Positions 1-9,278 of a stretch of 52,847 nucleotides of DNA are shown here, piece after piece (position 1 is the first letter of the stretch; every line of letters begins with the position of its first letter). The position numbers were made by a program, and so were the translations under genes. The stretch is from Candidatus Woesebacteria bacterium RBG_16_42_24 (GTDB taxonomy: Bacteria; Patescibacteriota; Microgenomatia; UBA8517): the NCBI GenBank assembly GCA_001792115.1, contig MGFX01000001.1:69847-122693 (forward strand). Direction: 5' to 3'. The notes under the pieces are model-generated. The model was not told the DNA's origin. It saw nothing but the letters and a program-made list of their open reading frames with translations, and did not search any database.

Positions 1-410
1 TGTGGCCCGTGGGCGGCTGGATCGAATTTGACCATGACTTTTCCTTCCGCACCTCCCGGAATCTCAATATTTACCGGCGGATTTGCGTCTCCATGTCCTT
101 CCATTCCGAAAAATTTTGTTTCTTGCCCCCCGATTTGCACAGATGCTGTCGTACACATACAGGAAGTCGCTATCTTTTTTAATTTAATAGTCGCGCCAGA
201 GGTATTTTTAATAGCGTATTCTTTTGTTACTATTCCCCCATTAATCCCAACGTCGCCCAAATCGTAAAAGGTTGGGTTCGCTTCAATCCCCAAAACTTCG
301 GAAACGACCTCGGAGGTGGCCGTTGACTTGCCCCCCAGAAGAACGACTCCTCCTCCTATCAAAACAAATGTCGCTATAATTATTCCTATTAAAATTTTTG
401 AATCTTTCAT
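1..410 (-). CDS. DUF1573-like secreted/anchored protein (C-terminus runs off the window)
   Basis: Minus-strand reading from ATG at 408-410: MKDSKILIGIIIATFVLIGGG...NPTFYDLGDVGINGGIVTKEYAIKNTSGATIKLKKIATSCMCTTASVQI..., N-terminal TM plus DUF1573-like pattern. Confidence 0.7.
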   Translation of the reverse strand, partial: MKDSKILIGIIIATFVLIGGGVVLLGGKSTATSEVVSEVLGIEANPTFYDLGDVGINGGIVTKEYAIKNTSGATIKLKKIATSCMCTTASVQIGGQETKFFGMEGHGDANPPVNIEIPGGAEGKVMVKFDPAAHGP

Positions 411-680
411 TTAGGATTCCTTCCTAAACAAATCCACTATCTCATCGACAAGCTCCTCACTCTTACCATCGGGGCTGTGGATGTCTTTTAACACACAGGA
501 ATGAAGGTGTCCATGAAGAATAATTTCGTCGACTTTTTTTAGGGCTGCCTGCACCGCCCGGGACTGATGGATTACATCCGGACAATAATCCTCATCCACA
601 ATCATGTGTTTGACCTTCTCGAGGTGCCCCTGGGCAATAGACAATCTTTTTAAGGCCTCTCCCTTAGCGTGTCCTTCCAT
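411..680 (-). CDS. CsoR/RcnR-family metal-sensing repressor (DUF156)
   Basis: 89 aa all-helical; ALKRLSIAQGHLEKVKHMI.EDxYCPDVIHQSRAVQAALKKVDEIILHGHLHSCV is the CsoR family signature with conserved C/H/C ligands. Confidence 0.9.
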   Translation of the reverse strand: MEGHAKGEALKRLSIAQGHLEKVKHMIVDEDYCPDVIHQSRAVQAALKKVDEIILHGHLHSCVLKDIHSPDGKSEELVDEIVDLFRKES

Positions 681-684
681 AAGC

Positions 685-710
685 TATACCCTACCCCAGG
701 GGAGGGGATA
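685..710. promoter_or_regulatory. candidate CsoR operator
   Basis: TATACCCTACCCCAGGGGAGGGGATA, G/C-tract pseudo-palindrome just upstream of the csoR-like start codon; a TTGACA (minus strand, 712-717) abuts it. Confidence 0.55.
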
Positions 711-848
711 ATGTCAAGAGGTAATCCTCCCAGACCCCTCACCAGCGCAGCATGAGCCGTGTACGCATAGTATCTGAAGGCGAATGCTAAGTCGGTGTGG
801 GGTCAAGCAGTAATTGCCTTTTTGGTTTTTGGAGGTTACCATTGACTA

Positions 849-959
849 GGCATATCACCCTCCGCAAACTAAAGTTTGCGGTACCCCCTGAGGGAGGATG
901 ATATATTAGGTTCAATTCCTCCCTGGATAAAATCCAGGGTGTCCTTGAAATCTATTATG
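849..959 (+). repeat. two-hairpin dispersed element, copy 1
   Basis: CATATCACCCTCC-(CCGCAAAC/GTTTGCGG)-GAGGGAGGATGATATATTAGGTTCAATTC-(CCCTGGAT/ATCCAGGG)-TCCTTGAAATCTATTATGAA. Confidence 0.75.
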
Positions 960-1340
960 AAGAAATTTTTCCTTCCATTAATCGGAATAGCTACTTTGAT
1001 AATAATTTTCGGAGGGATTTTTCTATTCTCAAATCAAAAATCAACCCCGGTCGCACCCACTCCCCTTCCCACCACGTACGAATACTTCTGGGGTAATGGT
1101 TGCCCACACTGCGCTATAGTTGAGGAGTTCCTTAGCTCTTGGGAAGGGCGGGATAAGGTGCAAATCGACAAAAAAGAAGTTTGGAGTAACCGTCAAAATG
1201 CGGCTCTTATGCGCGAGCGGGCCACTTACTGCGGTCTTCCCCTAAAAAACCTTGGCGTCCCTTTCCTTTTTACCCCCGAGGGAAAATGTATAGGTGGAGA
1301 CGAGCCGATAATCGAGTTCTTCAAAGAACTTAAATTCTAG
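957..1340 (+). CDS. thioredoxin/glutaredoxin-fold protein, membrane anchored
   Basis: N-terminal TM, then YEYFWGNGCPHCAIVEEFL (CPHC active site); start set at internal ATG (MKKFFLPLIG); TTG at 945 possible. Confidence 0.65.
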   Translation: MKKFFLPLIGIATLIIIFGGIFLFSNQKSTPVAPTPLPTTYEYFWGNGCPHCAIVEEFLSSWEGRDKVQIDKKEVWSNRQNAALMRERATYCGLPLKNLGVPFLFTPEGKCIGGDEPIIEFFKELKF

Positions 1341-1919
1341 ATGCCAAATTTCAAATTCCAAATGAAAAAACCAGTTAAAGTCTTTTTTAGCGCACTTCTA
1401 CTATTCACTATTCACTATTCACTATTCACTCGCGAAGTATTCGCAGTCTGCCCAGTCTGCACGATCGCAGTTGGGGCAGGGCTAGGTCTTTCCAGGTGGC
1501 TGGGAATCGACGATGCTATATCGGGCGTCTGGGTAGGAGGGGTTATTCTTTCTTCTTCTTTTTGGCTCATCGACTGGCTGGAAAAGAAAAATTTCAAAAG
1601 TCTTTCTTTTTACTATAAATTCCAATACAAAACATTGTTAATTAGCGCGCTTATGTACATGATAGTCCTCGTTCCCCTTTGGACTTCGGAAATAATTGGG
1701 CACCCATTCAACACGATTCTCGGAATCGACAAGCTTATTTTCGGCACCTTAATCGGCTCTATGGCCTTTTTGGCGGGGATGTATTTGGATAAAAAAGTGC
1801 GCCAAATTAAAGGCAAACAACTTTTCAGCTTCCAAAAAGTCGCTTTCCCTTTGGGGGCCCTGATTCTTACAAGTTTAATCCTTTTTCTCATTACTTCTGT
1901 TAAAATAGCTTTTGTCTAA
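1341..1919 (+). CDS. multi-TM membrane protein with CPVC motif
   Basis: 192 aa, signal region then AVCPVCTIAVGAGLGLSRWLG and several TM segments; same operon as the thioredoxin-like gene. Confidence 0.6.
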   Translation: MPNFKFQMKKPVKVFFSALLLFTIHYSLFTREVFAVCPVCTIAVGAGLGLSRWLGIDDAISGVWVGGVILSSSFWLIDWLEKKNFKSLSFYYKFQYKTLLISALMYMIVLVPLWTSEIIGHPFNTILGIDKLIFGTLIGSMAFLAGMYLDKKVRQIKGKQLFSFQKVAFPLGALILTSLILFLITSVKIAFV

Positions 1920-2460
1920 TATGGCAGATAGAGTAAAAATTCAAAATCTCTTAGATAAAGTAGAAAAAGTTACAAAGCAAAAGGAGCTGGATTTATCCTC
2001 CGGCGAGGACCTGTCAATAGGAATCATGAATTTAATCTCCATTGAAGAGCACCTTTTTTATACCTCCCAAAAAACCAAAAACAAAAAGTACTTAGACCTC
2101 CTGAATGAAGTTAGGGTAATGCGAACGGAGCTTATGAAACAAATCATCAAGGACTATGAAGGAGAGGTTTGGTGTATATCAAAACACTTGCTCGCTGCAT
2201 CTATGAGACTTATGGAAGTAGGAACCAAGGAACTTAAGAAAGGCGATAAAGAAAAAGCGTGGGGGTTATTTGAGAAATCTTACAAACTCTATTCCCTATT
2301 CTGGGGAATGAATTTGGGAGTAGTTAAAATGGATTCCGTAAAAAGAGAAGATTCTGACGTCAAAATGCTCAACGAGAAAGGCAAGGAAAAAGGTAAAGTA
2401 TCGGTCTTTGACAAACTTGGCGCGTTAGTTCAAAAGGCAATTGATTGCTGCAGAGAATAA
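1912..2460 (+). CDS. hypothetical helical protein
   Basis: 182 aa ORF overlapping the upstream gene by 8 nt; ISIEEHLFYTSQKTKNKKYLDLLNEVR. Confidence 0.6.
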   Translation: MSNMADRVKIQNLLDKVEKVTKQKELDLSSGEDLSIGIMNLISIEEHLFYTSQKTKNKKYLDLLNEVRVMRTELMKQIIKDYEGEVWCISKHLLAASMRLMEVGTKELKKGDKEKAWGLFEKSYKLYSLFWGMNLGVVKMDSVKREDSDVKMLNEKGKEKGKVSVFDKLGALVQKAIDCCRE

Positions 2461-2461
2461 A

Positions 2462-3199
2462 TTAATTCTGTAAGAAATCCCCAACTGCTTTCAAATCTTT
2501 TCCCGTAAAGGAGTTAAAATGTTCCCCCTCGTTAACTATTAGACTACTCTGCTTTAGAAGATTATGGAGCTCTTGCCCTCTTTCGGCCGGCATAAACAAA
2601 TCACGCCTGCCATTAAAAATCAGGGCCTTGTTCTTAAGTCCTTTCAAAATCTCTGAAGTATCTGCGTGAATAACAAACCTGGCAATCTCGATTTCTTTTG
2701 AGACTGGAATCCCTTTAATAAATTCTATGTTTCGATACATATCTTCCTCGTACTCCTTTCTTTCTTCTAGGTTTCTGTTAAAAGGATTGGCGAGTTTATA
2801 AGCTAATGCCAAAAGCCAGTTAGGCAACTTAAGAATCCTTTCAGCAAAATTTAAAACTACCTGATGTTTGTTGGCTTTAATAAAAAAATTAAAAAGGATT
2901 GGTCTTACTTTTAAGTATGGGCCGCTTGCAATAAATACAAGTTTACTTTCGGGATAGTCCTTGGCTATAAAGGGTAGAAGCATTCCGCCAAGCGATACTC
3001 CGATAATTGCCTCAGGTTTTTGATTATTTAATTCTTCTTTGATTTCTCCATGAATAGCTTCTGGAGAAAAGGAGAAACTGCGGCCGAATAAGTCTGGGGT
3101 GATTACTTTATAGCCCCTGGCTTTTAAAAACATCGAAAGAAAGTGGCCACCCGCTCTATGCTGCGGCCATCCGTGAAGAATTAGGGCTACCTTCCTCAT
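2462..3199 (-). CDS. alpha/beta hydrolase
   Basis: LILHGWPQHRAGG, GVSLGG nucleophile elbow, C-terminal GEHFNS. Confidence 0.75.
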   Translation of the reverse strand: MRKVALILHGWPQHRAGGHFLSMFLKARGYKVITPDLFGRSFSFSPEAIHGEIKEELNNQKPEAIIGVSLGGMLLPFIAKDYPESKLVFIASGPYLKVRPILFNFFIKANKHQVVLNFAERILKLPNWLLALAYKLANPFNRNLEERKEYEEDMYRNIEFIKGIPVSKEIEIARFVIHADTSEILKGLKNKALIFNGRRDLFMPAERGQELHNLLKQSSLIVNEGEHFNSFTGKDLKAVGDFLQN

Positions 3200-3269
3200 T
3201 ATTCTCTCCAGTTTACTTTTTTCTTAACCCCAAAAAATCTGAGAGAGGAGATAATCATTCGCAGCCACC

Positions 3270-4040
3270 TTAACCGGCCAACCAGCCGCCGTCGACGTAA
3301 ATAACAGTTCCAGTAATATAATCAGCCTCATTTGAAGCTAAAAATACGGCTGCGGCGCCAATATCCTCCGGTTTTCCTATTCTTCCTTTGGGAATATTTT
3401 TTAGTGTTTCCTTAATTAGATTTTCATCGCTTCTTAGGGCATTACTCATATCACTTTCTATAGCACCCGGGGCTATGGCGTTGACGTTTATCCCGTATTT
3501 TGCCAGCTCAATCGCCATATTTTCGGTTAAGGCGACCACTCCCCCCTTTGAAGCCGTATAGTGGGAAATTGATTTAAATCCGATTCCGACCCCTCCTGAG
3601 GAAATCGAAGCGATATTAATAATTCTTCCCCAGTTATTTGTTTTCATAAGCTTTACCGCCTCTTGGGCGCAGAGAAATTGGCCTTTCAGGTTTATGTCAA
3701 GTACTCTATCCCAAGACTCTTCGGTGATATTTTCGAAATCTGAATAATCAATCACTCCCGCATTATTTACCAAAATATCCAATCTCCCCCATTTTTCTCT
3801 GACTTGGTTGAATATGTTTTGGACTTGATCTTTTTTAGAAACATCCGCTTGGGTTGAAAAAGAATCTCTTCCAATGTTTTTGATCTCATTGGAGATTAAA
3901 TCACACTTTTCAAGATTCGTAACGCAGTTAACAGCAACATTTGCCCCCTGTTTGGCCAAAGCAAGGGCAATTCCGCTTCCAATTCCCCGGGAGCTGCCGG
4001 TTACAAAAGCATACTTACCTGTTAAATCAAACATTGCCAT
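3270..4040 (-). CDS. SDR-family oxidoreductase (FabG-like)
   Basis: TGSSRGIGSGIA, NNAG, SHYTASKGG (YxxxK), C-terminal YITGTVIYVDGGW. Confidence 0.9.
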   Translation of the reverse strand: MAMFDLTGKYAFVTGSSRGIGSGIALALAKQGANVAVNCVTNLEKCDLISNEIKNIGRDSFSTQADVSKKDQVQNIFNQVREKWGRLDILVNNAGVIDYSDFENITEESWDRVLDINLKGQFLCAQEAVKLMKTNNWGRIINIASISSGGVGIGFKSISHYTASKGGVVALTENMAIELAKYGINVNAIAPGAIESDMSNALRSDENLIKETLKNIPKGRIGKPEDIGAAAVFLASNEADYITGTVIYVDGGWLAG

Positions 4041-4088
4041 GTCACTTAACTATATTGTGGGGAATGCAAAAAATCTAGACTAGAAGTA

Positions 4089-4913
4089 TTATTCTTGGGT
4101 CTGTTCGGGACCGCGGTTGTGGAAGGCTTTGATAAAGGCGGTTATTCTTTCCTGATCAAGATTTTCCATTTTATCAATCCTTCCCCAAGAAGTAACTGCA
4201 ATTAAAGTATCCAGATTTTGTTTAGGAACTACAATTACCCTCTGGGCAACTTTGGTAAAAGCTGAAAGCTTACTTACAAGGTCTTTGCAGGAGTCGCTTT
4301 TGAACGAATCGGGAAGCTCCAATTCAACCTCGGGAGCGTTTTCGACAGTTATCCAACTCATACCCTCTGAAAGCTCAACTTTCATATGCATTAAAAGTTG
4401 GCCGGAGTCTGTAGATTCTTCGGCAGGCTCATCGTGCGCATAAACATTGGAAACTGGAAACTGGAAATCCTTCGACTTCGCTCGGGATGGTGAGCCCGTC
4501 GAACCATTGGAAATTGGCTTATTGCAGTCATACCAGATAATTACATAGCCGTGCTCCATAGAATGAATTAGGTAACCGTCGGAAATAAACCTGTCATAAA
4601 CTCCCGGTTTTGCCCAAACCGGAAAGTGGGGTCCAGAGGTCGGGGGATTTGACGTGTAAGTAACTCCGTAGATATCGGTAATGTGGTCTCGCCCCGCATC
4701 CGTAACCGATTCTCCCGGAAGAGGTGTAGTTGAACCTTTAAAAAGAGAGTATCCTCCCCAAGATAGGGCTACCAAAACCAATATCCCAATTATCCATTTC
4801 CCAATCTTACTCTTCGATGCAGCTTGTGCCCCCTCTCTCGCCTGCTCTTTTAATAATCTCCGTCTTTCCCTTCTAGAAAGTTGCTCTGAAATTTCGTTTT
4901 CTCCCTCTTCCAT
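4089..4913 (-). CDS. DUF3105-like membrane protein
   Basis: YTSNPPTSGPHFPVWAKPGVYD..., HSMEHGYVIIWYDC. Confidence 0.75.
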   Translation of the reverse strand: MEEGENEISEQLSRRERRRLLKEQAREGAQAASKSKIGKWIIGILVLVALSWGGYSLFKGSTTPLPGESVTDAGRDHITDIYGVTYTSNPPTSGPHFPVWAKPGVYDRFISDGYLIHSMEHGYVIIWYDCNKPISNGSTGSPSRAKSKDFQFPVSNVYAHDEPAEESTDSGQLLMHMKVELSEGMSWITVENAPEVELELPDSFKSDSCKDLVSKLSAFTKVAQRVIVVPKQNLDTLIAVTSWGRIDKMENLDQERITAFIKAFHNRGPEQTQE

Positions 4914-4922
4914 GTGGCTATA

Positions 4923-5453
4923 TTATAAGAAAATTGCGAGGAAGGCTAGAAGAATAATGTTCACTATGAAGTATGCAGCGATTTTATCTTGTGGGATTGC
5001 AATTGGAGAATTTTTCAACCAATTCTCCATTCCCCCAGTTTCTTTCCAATCTATATAAGCATCGACCAAAAGATGTAAATAGAAAGCCAAAACCAAACCT
5101 CTCCCAAAAAGACTTCCAGACGACGTCAGGACAAAAACGGCAAGAATAAGGAAAATTGCTTGAAAAAGGAACGTATGAAAGATTAGATTTTTTCTCTCGG
5201 ATCTTGTTTCCGCCAAAAACTTCAAAGTTTCTAAAACTTTCCCTTGCCCTGCCATATAGACGGTTCTTTGAGAAGTAAGTTCCTGGGGATTTAGATAAAT
5301 ATAGAGGAGATGGTCGATATCGGGCAGGATGGTACCAACTATTCCTCCTACCCAAAGAGGCCAGACGGACAAATCAAGCCAGCCCTTAAGAAGAGTTACT
5401 AAAACAAGAAGAATTAGGGCAGATACGCTGTGTCTTACAAGTTCTTTCCCCAC
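4923..5453 (-). CDS. membrane protein, YdjM-like metal-dependent hydrolase type
   Basis: TILPDIDHLLYIY and HLLVDAYIDW motifs among TM segments. Confidence 0.5.
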   Translation of the reverse strand: MGKELVRHSVSALILLVLVTLLKGWLDLSVWPLWVGGIVGTILPDIDHLLYIYLNPQELTSQRTVYMAGQGKVLETLKFLAETRSERKNLIFHTFLFQAIFLILAVFVLTSSGSLFGRGLVLAFYLHLLVDAYIDWKETGGMENWLKNSPIAIPQDKIAAYFIVNIILLAFLAIFL

Positions 5454-5492
5454 GGCAGATTAATACCATCTTAACTTATTATTGTTATTCCC

Positions 5493-5600
5493 TCAAACTT
5501 CCCAGAGGTAGTTATTTAAATCTACGTGTTTTTCGTCTTTGAAGTTCACTCCTTCAGCAACCAGTCTTCTTCTTTCAAAAAATCCCTTTTTTGTATTCAT
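5493..5600 (-). CDS. possible small ORF (35 aa)
   Basis: MNTKKGFFERRRLVAEGVNFKDEKHVDLNNYLWEV*, fills an otherwise empty intergenic gap; no family recognised. Confidence 0.25.
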   Translation of the reverse strand: MNTKKGFFERRRLVAEGVNFKDEKHVDLNNYLWEV

Positions 5601-5622
5601 GAATTAATTCATTGATACAGGT

Positions 5623-6591
5623 TTAGTCTGTAAAAACTTGGACAAACATCTTGCCGTAGATGCCGTTGTCGATTACGCCAATTCCGACCTTGCCAAACTC
5701 GGGGTCCAGAATATTTCTCCTGTGGCCTTCGGAATTCATAAGTCCGTTGTGGGCGGTGGCTAGTGTCGGTGCCATTGCTAAGTTTTCTCCAGCAATTCTG
5801 AACTTGACACCTGCCGCAATTAACCTATCCCCTACGTCATGCCCCTCGGGAGAAATGTGGCTAAAATATTGTCTCTCCCACATGTCCCGCGCATGAGCCC
5901 TCGACACCGGAACAATTTCGGGCGCCCAAGTAAGCTCCCTTACACCTGCTTTTTTTCTTTCATCATTCACCATTTTATACATCGCATTCTCCGAAGCTTC
6001 ATCAATCGAAAGTACTGCTTTGCCGGTTGTGAGTGGGATCGACTCCCTACTTCCGGGCTTTATGGTAAGGTAGGTGAGAGAATCCTCAATTACCCCTCCG
6101 AAAATCTCATTAATATTCCTTTCCAAACCCGAAGTTTGTCGCAGTAAATAGCTTCCAATTCTTGATTCTGTTACGTCTTTCTTTACCGCTGGGTTTATGG
6201 GAAAACCTATTACCAATGTTAAAAGGAAGGCAACAAGGATAAGGCCTTCGCCGAGGGCAGGAAGGACTGAAAGGGCTTTATTTGCCCAGTGTTTCCAGGC
6301 TTGTTTTGGAAGTTTAGCAACGGCTGATATAAAGACAAATCCCAATACCGACTCGGTAACTATGGCGGTTGCCAGAAAACCAAGGGCATTGGCAATTGAA
6401 TGAGAAAGCGAGAAATTCTCACGCAAAAATTGTGCCGCGTACTGATAACCACGAAGAGAAATAATTAGGGAACCCAAGAATGATGCAAAGTCGGCCAAAA
6501 GATACCAAAAGCCCACTTTCCAAGCCTCGCTGACAAAAAATATAAGGATTAAAAGAATAACCAAATCGACCCAATTGCCGTTGAAATTCAT
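5623..6591 (-). CDS. CvpA-like membrane domain fused to CAP/SCP domain
   Basis: N-terminal four-TM CvpA-like region; C-terminal ARDMWERQYFSHISPEGHDVGDRLIAAG...GENLA...NSEGHRRNILDPEFGKVGIG is a CAP domain. Confidence 0.85.
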   Translation of the reverse strand: MNFNGNWVDLVILLILIFFVSEAWKVGFWYLLADFASFLGSLIISLRGYQYAAQFLRENFSLSHSIANALGFLATAIVTESVLGFVFISAVAKLPKQAWKHWANKALSVLPALGEGLILVAFLLTLVIGFPINPAVKKDVTESRIGSYLLRQTSGLERNINEIFGGVIEDSLTYLTIKPGSRESIPLTTGKAVLSIDEASENAMYKMVNDERKKAGVRELTWAPEIVPVSRAHARDMWERQYFSHISPEGHDVGDRLIAAGVKFRIAGENLAMAPTLATAHNGLMNSEGHRRNILDPEFGKVGIGVIDNGIYGKMFVQVFTD

Positions 6592-6832
6592 TTCTTTCCC
6601 CCTACCTTTCTAAGTTGAGCCAGCTTCCACATAAAGAGCTTTGCCTTGGATTTAACATTATACGCATCTGATACAAAATTCCGGGCAGACTCTAAAAGTC
6701 CCCTAGGAACTTCTTTTGCAAGCTTAATATATAGGGATCTATTATCTAAATCGTCCAAATCTTTTGCCAGTTCATATCCGTATTTCTGGAACTCGCGGGA
6801 TATGTATTTATCCTCGTCGGAAATAAACTTTT

Positions 6833-6857
<25 letters not shown>
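6588..6857 (-). CDS. hypothetical protein
   Basis: 89 aa, ATG overlaps cvpA-CAP gene; 25 nt overlap with pth. Confidence 0.5.
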
Positions 6858-7345
<488 letters not shown>

Positions 7346-7382
7346 AAAGACATTTTAGCAGATTAGCTCTTCTCCTCGACAA

Positions 7383-7904
7383 ATGGTATATAAAAAAACT
7401 AAAATCATGGCGATGTTAGAAGCACCAGGAGGAAATCATGAGGGAGATGAAGAATTCCCTTTCCCTAGGGGAATGAGCAAGTCTATATATCTCGAGCCTG
7501 TGGCCGATTTGGCTACCGGAGATTATTGGACAAGGGAAGATAAATGGAGAAAGTTCTGGGAAGAGCAAAACCAAATTGAACCCAAAAGTGGTCGCTCGCG
7601 TTGGTATGATAACAAGATTAGCCGTTGTTATCGAAATATATCCGACGACAGCGGAAATTATGTGGGCAAGATTGAAATCAAAAGAGAAGAGAAAGGGTAC
7701 TACACTCCAAACCCGTTGTTTCAGCCTGACAACCCCAGAACCAGGAGAGTAAGGTTAAACGTAGATATCAGGTTTCGTGTATTGGTTTTTAGCGAAGAAT
7801 CCCTTATGCAGAATGAGTTTCGTAAAATTGCAGAAACAGAACTTGCGGGACTATTTAGTATCCGAGATTCCAGCGAACCCATAGCAACCGAAGTGGTATA
7901 TTAA
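7383..7904 (+). CDS. hypothetical protein
   Basis: 173 aa intact ORF; no family recognised. Confidence 0.4.
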   Translation: MVYKKTKIMAMLEAPGGNHEGDEEFPFPRGMSKSIYLEPVADLATGDYWTREDKWRKFWEEQNQIEPKSGRSRWYDNKISRCYRNISDDSGNYVGKIEIKREEKGYYTPNPLFQPDNPRTRRVRLNVDIRFRVLVFSEESLMQNEFRKIAETELAGLFSIRDSSEPIATEVVY

Positions 7905-7920
7905 TGGCCACACCAAACAT

Positions 7921-7973
7921 TAGTTTAACTCTTCCACAAAAGGCACGAAGTGGAAAACACCGTGCTCTTCTTG
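7921..7973 (-). pseudogene. orphan copy of pcm 3' end
   Basis: Minus-strand ...KLAQEEHGVFHFVPFVEELN*; near-identical to the real pcm C-terminus (KKEEHGVFHFVPFVESN*) at 8619-8669. Confidence 0.75.
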
Positions 7974-7980
7974 GGCAAGT

Positions 7981-8571
7981 TTAATTGCGGCTTAAATTGG
8001 CTACTCCCGGTGGTATGTAAGGAACTATATAAGGAGCCAGACATACTGCAGGGAATCTCCCTCCCTCTAAATTTCTACTAATAAAAAGTCCCATTTTGGG
8101 CAGAAAAGCCCCAACAATATAAATAAATTCTCCTTGGGCCGTGGACGTATTTACCCAGGGTTTGAATAAAGATTCCCCAGTATGCTTTTGATGTTCAAGT
8201 ACTAATTCTATATAGTCTGGTAATGTTCCAACTGTAAGAGATACCGGCAAATCACTTCTTCCGAGACGGTTTCTTAACCAAATACGTAAGTCGGATACCC
8301 TCTTGATTTGGGTGTCTAAATCTTGATTACAACTACCTGGTAAATAAACTTGATTTGGGTCTATGGCGGCCTCCGTTTCTGAAGAAGCAAGCCTGAAAAA
8401 GTCTTCAGTAGTTTGAAACATTAGTCGGAGGGGAATCTCTTTAGCCATCTCCCCTATTGTTCTCTTATGGAATTTATAAATAAGGAAACCCCGTTGCTCC
8501 AGGGTACGCTGGGCCTCAGAAGAAAACTTTTTTCCAATACTCCCAGATACTTTCTCGCTTTCGTTTAACAT
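7981..8571 (-). CDS. hypothetical protein between two copies of the pcm 3' end
   Basis: 196 aa intact ORF. Confidence 0.5.
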   Translation of the reverse strand: MLNESEKVSGSIGKKFSSEAQRTLEQRGFLIYKFHKRTIGEMAKEIPLRLMFQTTEDFFRLASSETEAAIDPNQVYLPGSCNQDLDTQIKRVSDLRIWLRNRLGRSDLPVSLTVGTLPDYIELVLEHQKHTGESLFKPWVNTSTAQGEFIYIVGAFLPKMGLFISRNLEGGRFPAVCLAPYIVPYIPPGVANLSRN

Positions 8572-8618
8572 GAACCGAAATTTTCCTACTTTTAATGGTT
8601 GCTGTCAAAACTTCCACA

Positions 8619-9269
8619 TTAGTTACTCTCTACAAAAGGCACGAAGTGGAAAACACCGTGCTCTTCTTTTTTGAGTTTTTGATTTTTTGAATCTTTGAGT
8701 TTTTTATACCTTGTCATTACTTTATCGGGACCTCTTCCAACCGGAGCCACCAATACTCCACCTTCTTTAAGCTCGGTAAAAAGCTCCTCAGGTATCCACT
8801 CCATTCCGGCAGTTACCAAAATTGCGTCAAATGGAGATTTATCCTTCCAACCAAGCTCGCCAGTCCCGACTTTTACCTCTACATTTTGGTACCCCAACTT
8901 TTTTAATTTCTTCCTTGCACCTTCGGCGAGCGCTGGAATCCTTTCGATTGTATAAACGTGCTTAGATAGATGCGAAAGAACTGCGGCTTGATAGCCTGAA
9001 CCTGTCCCAATTTCCAATATCTTCAAACTTATAAGGCGTGGCCTTGCGAAGCTGGATATAAGAAGATTGGTCATGAAGGCTACGGTATAGGGTTGAGATA
9101 TTGTTTGGCCCCAACCAATAGAAATCGGCCCATCGTGATAGGCCGAATCTCCATATTCCTTGGGCACAAATTCCTCTCTGGGGACTTTGAGCATTGCAGA
9201 GAAAACTTTTGGGGCAGACAAAAGGTATTTTTCCTTAATTTCCCCAATCATTCTCTGCCGAGGGTTCAT
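8619..9269 (-). CDS. pcm: protein-L-isoaspartate O-methyltransferase
   Basis: SIGWGQTISQPYTVAFMTNLL, LEIGTGSGYQAAVLSHL, GMEWIPEELFTELKEGGVLVAPVGRG. Confidence 0.92.
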   Translation of the reverse strand: MNPRQRMIGEIKEKYLLSAPKVFSAMLKVPREEFVPKEYGDSAYHDGPISIGWGQTISQPYTVAFMTNLLISSFARPRLISLKILEIGTGSGYQAAVLSHLSKHVYTIERIPALAEGARKKLKKLGYQNVEVKVGTGELGWKDKSPFDAILVTAGMEWIPEELFTELKEGGVLVAPVGRGPDKVMTRYKKLKDSKNQKLKKEEHGVFHFVPFVESN

Positions 9270-9278
9270 TTTGCCTCT

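Noticed and set aside
760-812. GAGCCGTGTACGC...AATGCTAAGTCGG resembling group II intron fragments
   Set aside because: No complete domain V hairpin with its 3' strand, no RT, and the pairing fits a local stem better.
8619-8669. pcm end repeat as a simple transposon target-site duplication
   Set aside because: Repeat of ~50 bp with coding identity to the gene end and no transposase or terminal inverted repeats.
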